The position numbers were made by a program, and so were the translations under genes. The notes below the pieces were generated by a model that was not told the origin of the DNA, made no database searches, and saw nothing but the letters and a program-made list of their open reading frames with translations. 6,284 nucleotides of DNA, taken from NCBI GenBank assembly GCA_002348465.1, contig DEBI01000048.1:21680-27963 (forward strand). The letters are read 5' to 3'. Shown here piece after piece: positions 4,954 through 6,284 of this stretch. The stretch is from Gemmatimonadales bacterium UBA2960 (lineage in GTDB: Bacteria; Gemmatimonadota; Gemmatimonadetes; Longimicrobiales; Gaopeijiaceae). How positions within the stretch are numbered: the first letter of the stretch is position 1; the number at the start of each line of letters is the position of its first letter.

Positions 4954-6284
4954 ATGGCGAATGCGGCACAGATCATAGCGGCTTTCAGAGATGTCGCGTC
5001 GACAAAGAGTCTATCTGACGAAGAGATGACCGACCTAGTCAAGGATGGGATGCTCGCTGGTTTGGCTCGTATCTATGGCGCTACAGTCCAGGCCGAGATC
5101 GACATCGACGAAGACACGGGTGATTTCGATATTGTGGTGCTCCGTCGCGTCGTAAACGAGGTGGAGGATTCGGCTACAGAGATAGCACTGGACGAGGCAC
5201 GTTGGGATGATGACACCTACGAAGTGGGTGATGTCATGGAGGTTCCGGTCGCCTTTGCTGACTTCGGGCGCAATGCTGTGATGGCTGTTAAGCAACGCAT
5301 TGTGCAGCGTGTTCGTGATAACGAACGAGACAGGATCCGAGACGAGTTTGCGGATCAAATAGGTCAATTGCTTTCGGGGGAACTCCAGCAGATTGAGCGC
5401 GGAAAGCTCGTTGTGATGCTGAATAGGGCTCGCGATGCCGAAGCGATAATTCCATGGAAGGATCAGAACCCTCGAGAGCGTTTCCGTCAGGGTGACCCCA
5501 TCCGAGCGGTGCTCAAGAAGGTAGAGGAAACCCCAAAGGGGCCTCGTCTTATTCTATCGCGAGCGGATCCTCTATTCGTCTCAGCGCTTTTTCATTTAGA
5601 GGTCCCCGAGATCCATCAGGACATCGTGGAGATCAGAGAAATCTCTCGAGAGGTTGGGGGAAGAACAAAAATTGCGGTCTACAGCCGTGATGAATCGATA
5701 GACCCTGTCGGGGCGTGCGTGGGACTGAAGGGCTCTCGAGTTCAAGCCGTTGTGAATGAACTAGGTGGTGAGCGTATCGATATCGTGCCTTGGCACCCTG
5801 ATCCGGAGGTCTTCGCCCGTCGTGCGTTGGCGCCGGCTCGTGTATCGAAGGTAGTGACTGACTCGGATCGTCAAGTCGTGACAGCGATCGTTGACGAGGA
5901 CCAATTGTCCCTAGCGATTGGACGAAATGGTCAAAATGTGAGGCTCGCTTCACAGCTCATTGGATGGCAGATCGATCTATATGGATCAAGAGAGTGGGTG
6001 GAGCGCGGTTCCGATCTCGCGATGCTCGGTGAGGAAGGCGGAGATGAGCATTACGAAACCTCGGATTTTCCTCTTTCTGAGTTGGATATTAGGGCTGGTG
6101 TGCTGGCGGCTCTATCTGAGGCTGGATATGATACGTTCTTGCAAATCATAGACTTGGAGCGTCGAGATTTTCTAGGAATGAAAGGGCTCGGCGAAGAGGA
6201 CGCAGATCGTCTTCTTCAAATCATCGACGAACTGACGGTGGTAGAAGGAGAGGCGGAATTGAGCGAACAGGAGCCTGATCCCGA
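4954..6284 (+). CDS. nusA: Transcription termination/antitermination factor NusA, 3' end cut off by the window
   Basis: NusA binds RNA polymerase near the RNA exit channel and modulates pausing, intrinsic termination and antitermination. The frame is open from ATG 4954 to the window end, giving 443 codons without a stop. Domains: N-terminal RNAP-binding domain (about 1-130), S1 RNA-binding domain (about 140-204), KH1 with the loop GLKG (257-260) inside the signature beginning DPVGACVG (250-257), and KH2 with the loop GRNG (323-326) in AIGRNGQNVRLASQL (321-335). After an acidic linker (about 355-375), residues 376-428 form a further helical domain. It contains MKGLGEEDADRL (409-420), a helix-hairpin-helix-like motif that resembles one acidic-repeat domain of E. 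coli NusA or an HhH_5 domain. The last visible residues are acidic. It is the second gene of the rimP operon; rnpM/ylxR and infB would be expected next, outside the window. The missing 3' part could be a few residues or a second repeat. Confidence 0.96.
   Translation, partial: MANAAQIIAAFRDVASTKSLSDEEMTDLVKDGMLAGLARIYGATVQAEIDIDEDTGDFDIVVLRRVVNEVEDSATEIALDEARWDDDTYEVGDVMEVPVAFADFGRNAVMAVKQRIVQRVRDNERDRIRDEFADQIGQLLSGELQQIERGKLVVMLNRARDAEAIIPWKDQNPRERFRQGDPIRAVLKKVEETPKGPRLILSRADPLFVSALFHLEVPEIHQDIVEIREISREVGGRTKIAVYSRDESIDPVGACVGLKGSRVQAVVNELGGERIDIVPWHPDPEVFARRALAPARVSKVVTDSDRQVVTAIVDEDQLSLAIGRNGQNVRLASQLIGWQIDLYGSREWVERGSDLAMLGEEGGDEHYETSDFPLSELDIRAGVLAALSEAGYDTFLQIIDLERRDFLGMKGLGEEDADRLLQIIDELTVVEGEAELSEQEPDP

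Noticed and set aside
5035..5953. Minus-strand open frames (5035-5367, 5633-5953) opposite nusA
   Set aside because: They are antisense to conserved N-terminal, S1 and KH regions of NusA. Their composition is that of shadow frames.
1..6284. Mobile element, defence system or biosynthetic cluster
   Set aside because: All genes are core housekeeping genes apart from one small membrane protein. There are no transposase, integrase, long terminal repeats or spacer-repeat arrays, and no abrupt change in base composition was apparent by eye.

Overview
This is chromosomal housekeeping DNA from a bacterium, of moderate GC (roughly mid-50s percent by eye), with five genes packed at normal bacterial density and no mobile element, phage, CRISPR array, tRNA or rRNA that I can see. 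The set of uvrD/pcrA-type helicase, a small membrane/coiled-coil protein, murA, rimP and nusA suggests a non-proteobacterial Gram-negative-type lineage. From gene order and the look of the proteins I favour Gemmatimonadota or a relative, but that is an inference without any database search.

Layout. Positions 1-1926 (+) hold the 3' part of a UvrD/PcrA superfamily 1A helicase whose first ~115 residues, including the Walker A motif, lie outside the window. A short convergent gap follows. A 190-residue DUF948-like membrane protein with a coiled coil lies on the minus strand (2014-2586). A 239-bp divergent intergenic region with a perfect 13-bp palindrome separates it from murA (2826-4106, +). MurA is complete and carries Asp where most MurA enzymes have the fosfomycin-reactive Cys. 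A 345-bp non-coding stretch follows (4107-4451). It holds a cluster of GACCT/AGGTC pentamers, a good sigma70-type promoter (4286-4314) and an intrinsic terminator-like hairpin with a T6 tract (4358-4386). Then come rimP (4452-4943) and nusA (4954 to the window end, incomplete), 10 bp apart, the start of the widespread rimP-nusA-(rnpM)-infB operon.

How the genes relate. RimP (30S maturation) and NusA (transcription elongation, termination and antitermination) form one operon. The hairpin between its apparent promoter and rimP looks like an attenuator, which would let NusA or transcription-termination efficiency feed back on the operon. MurA makes the first committed peptidoglycan precursor. 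The helicase acts in DNA repair, and its C-terminal Tudor-like domain is the type that contacts RNA polymerase.

I looked for an undescribed system and did not find a convincing one. The points most worth a second look are the Cys-to-Asp MurA, the rimP-nusA leader, the C-terminal extension of NusA, and the uncharacterised membrane protein divergent from murA.
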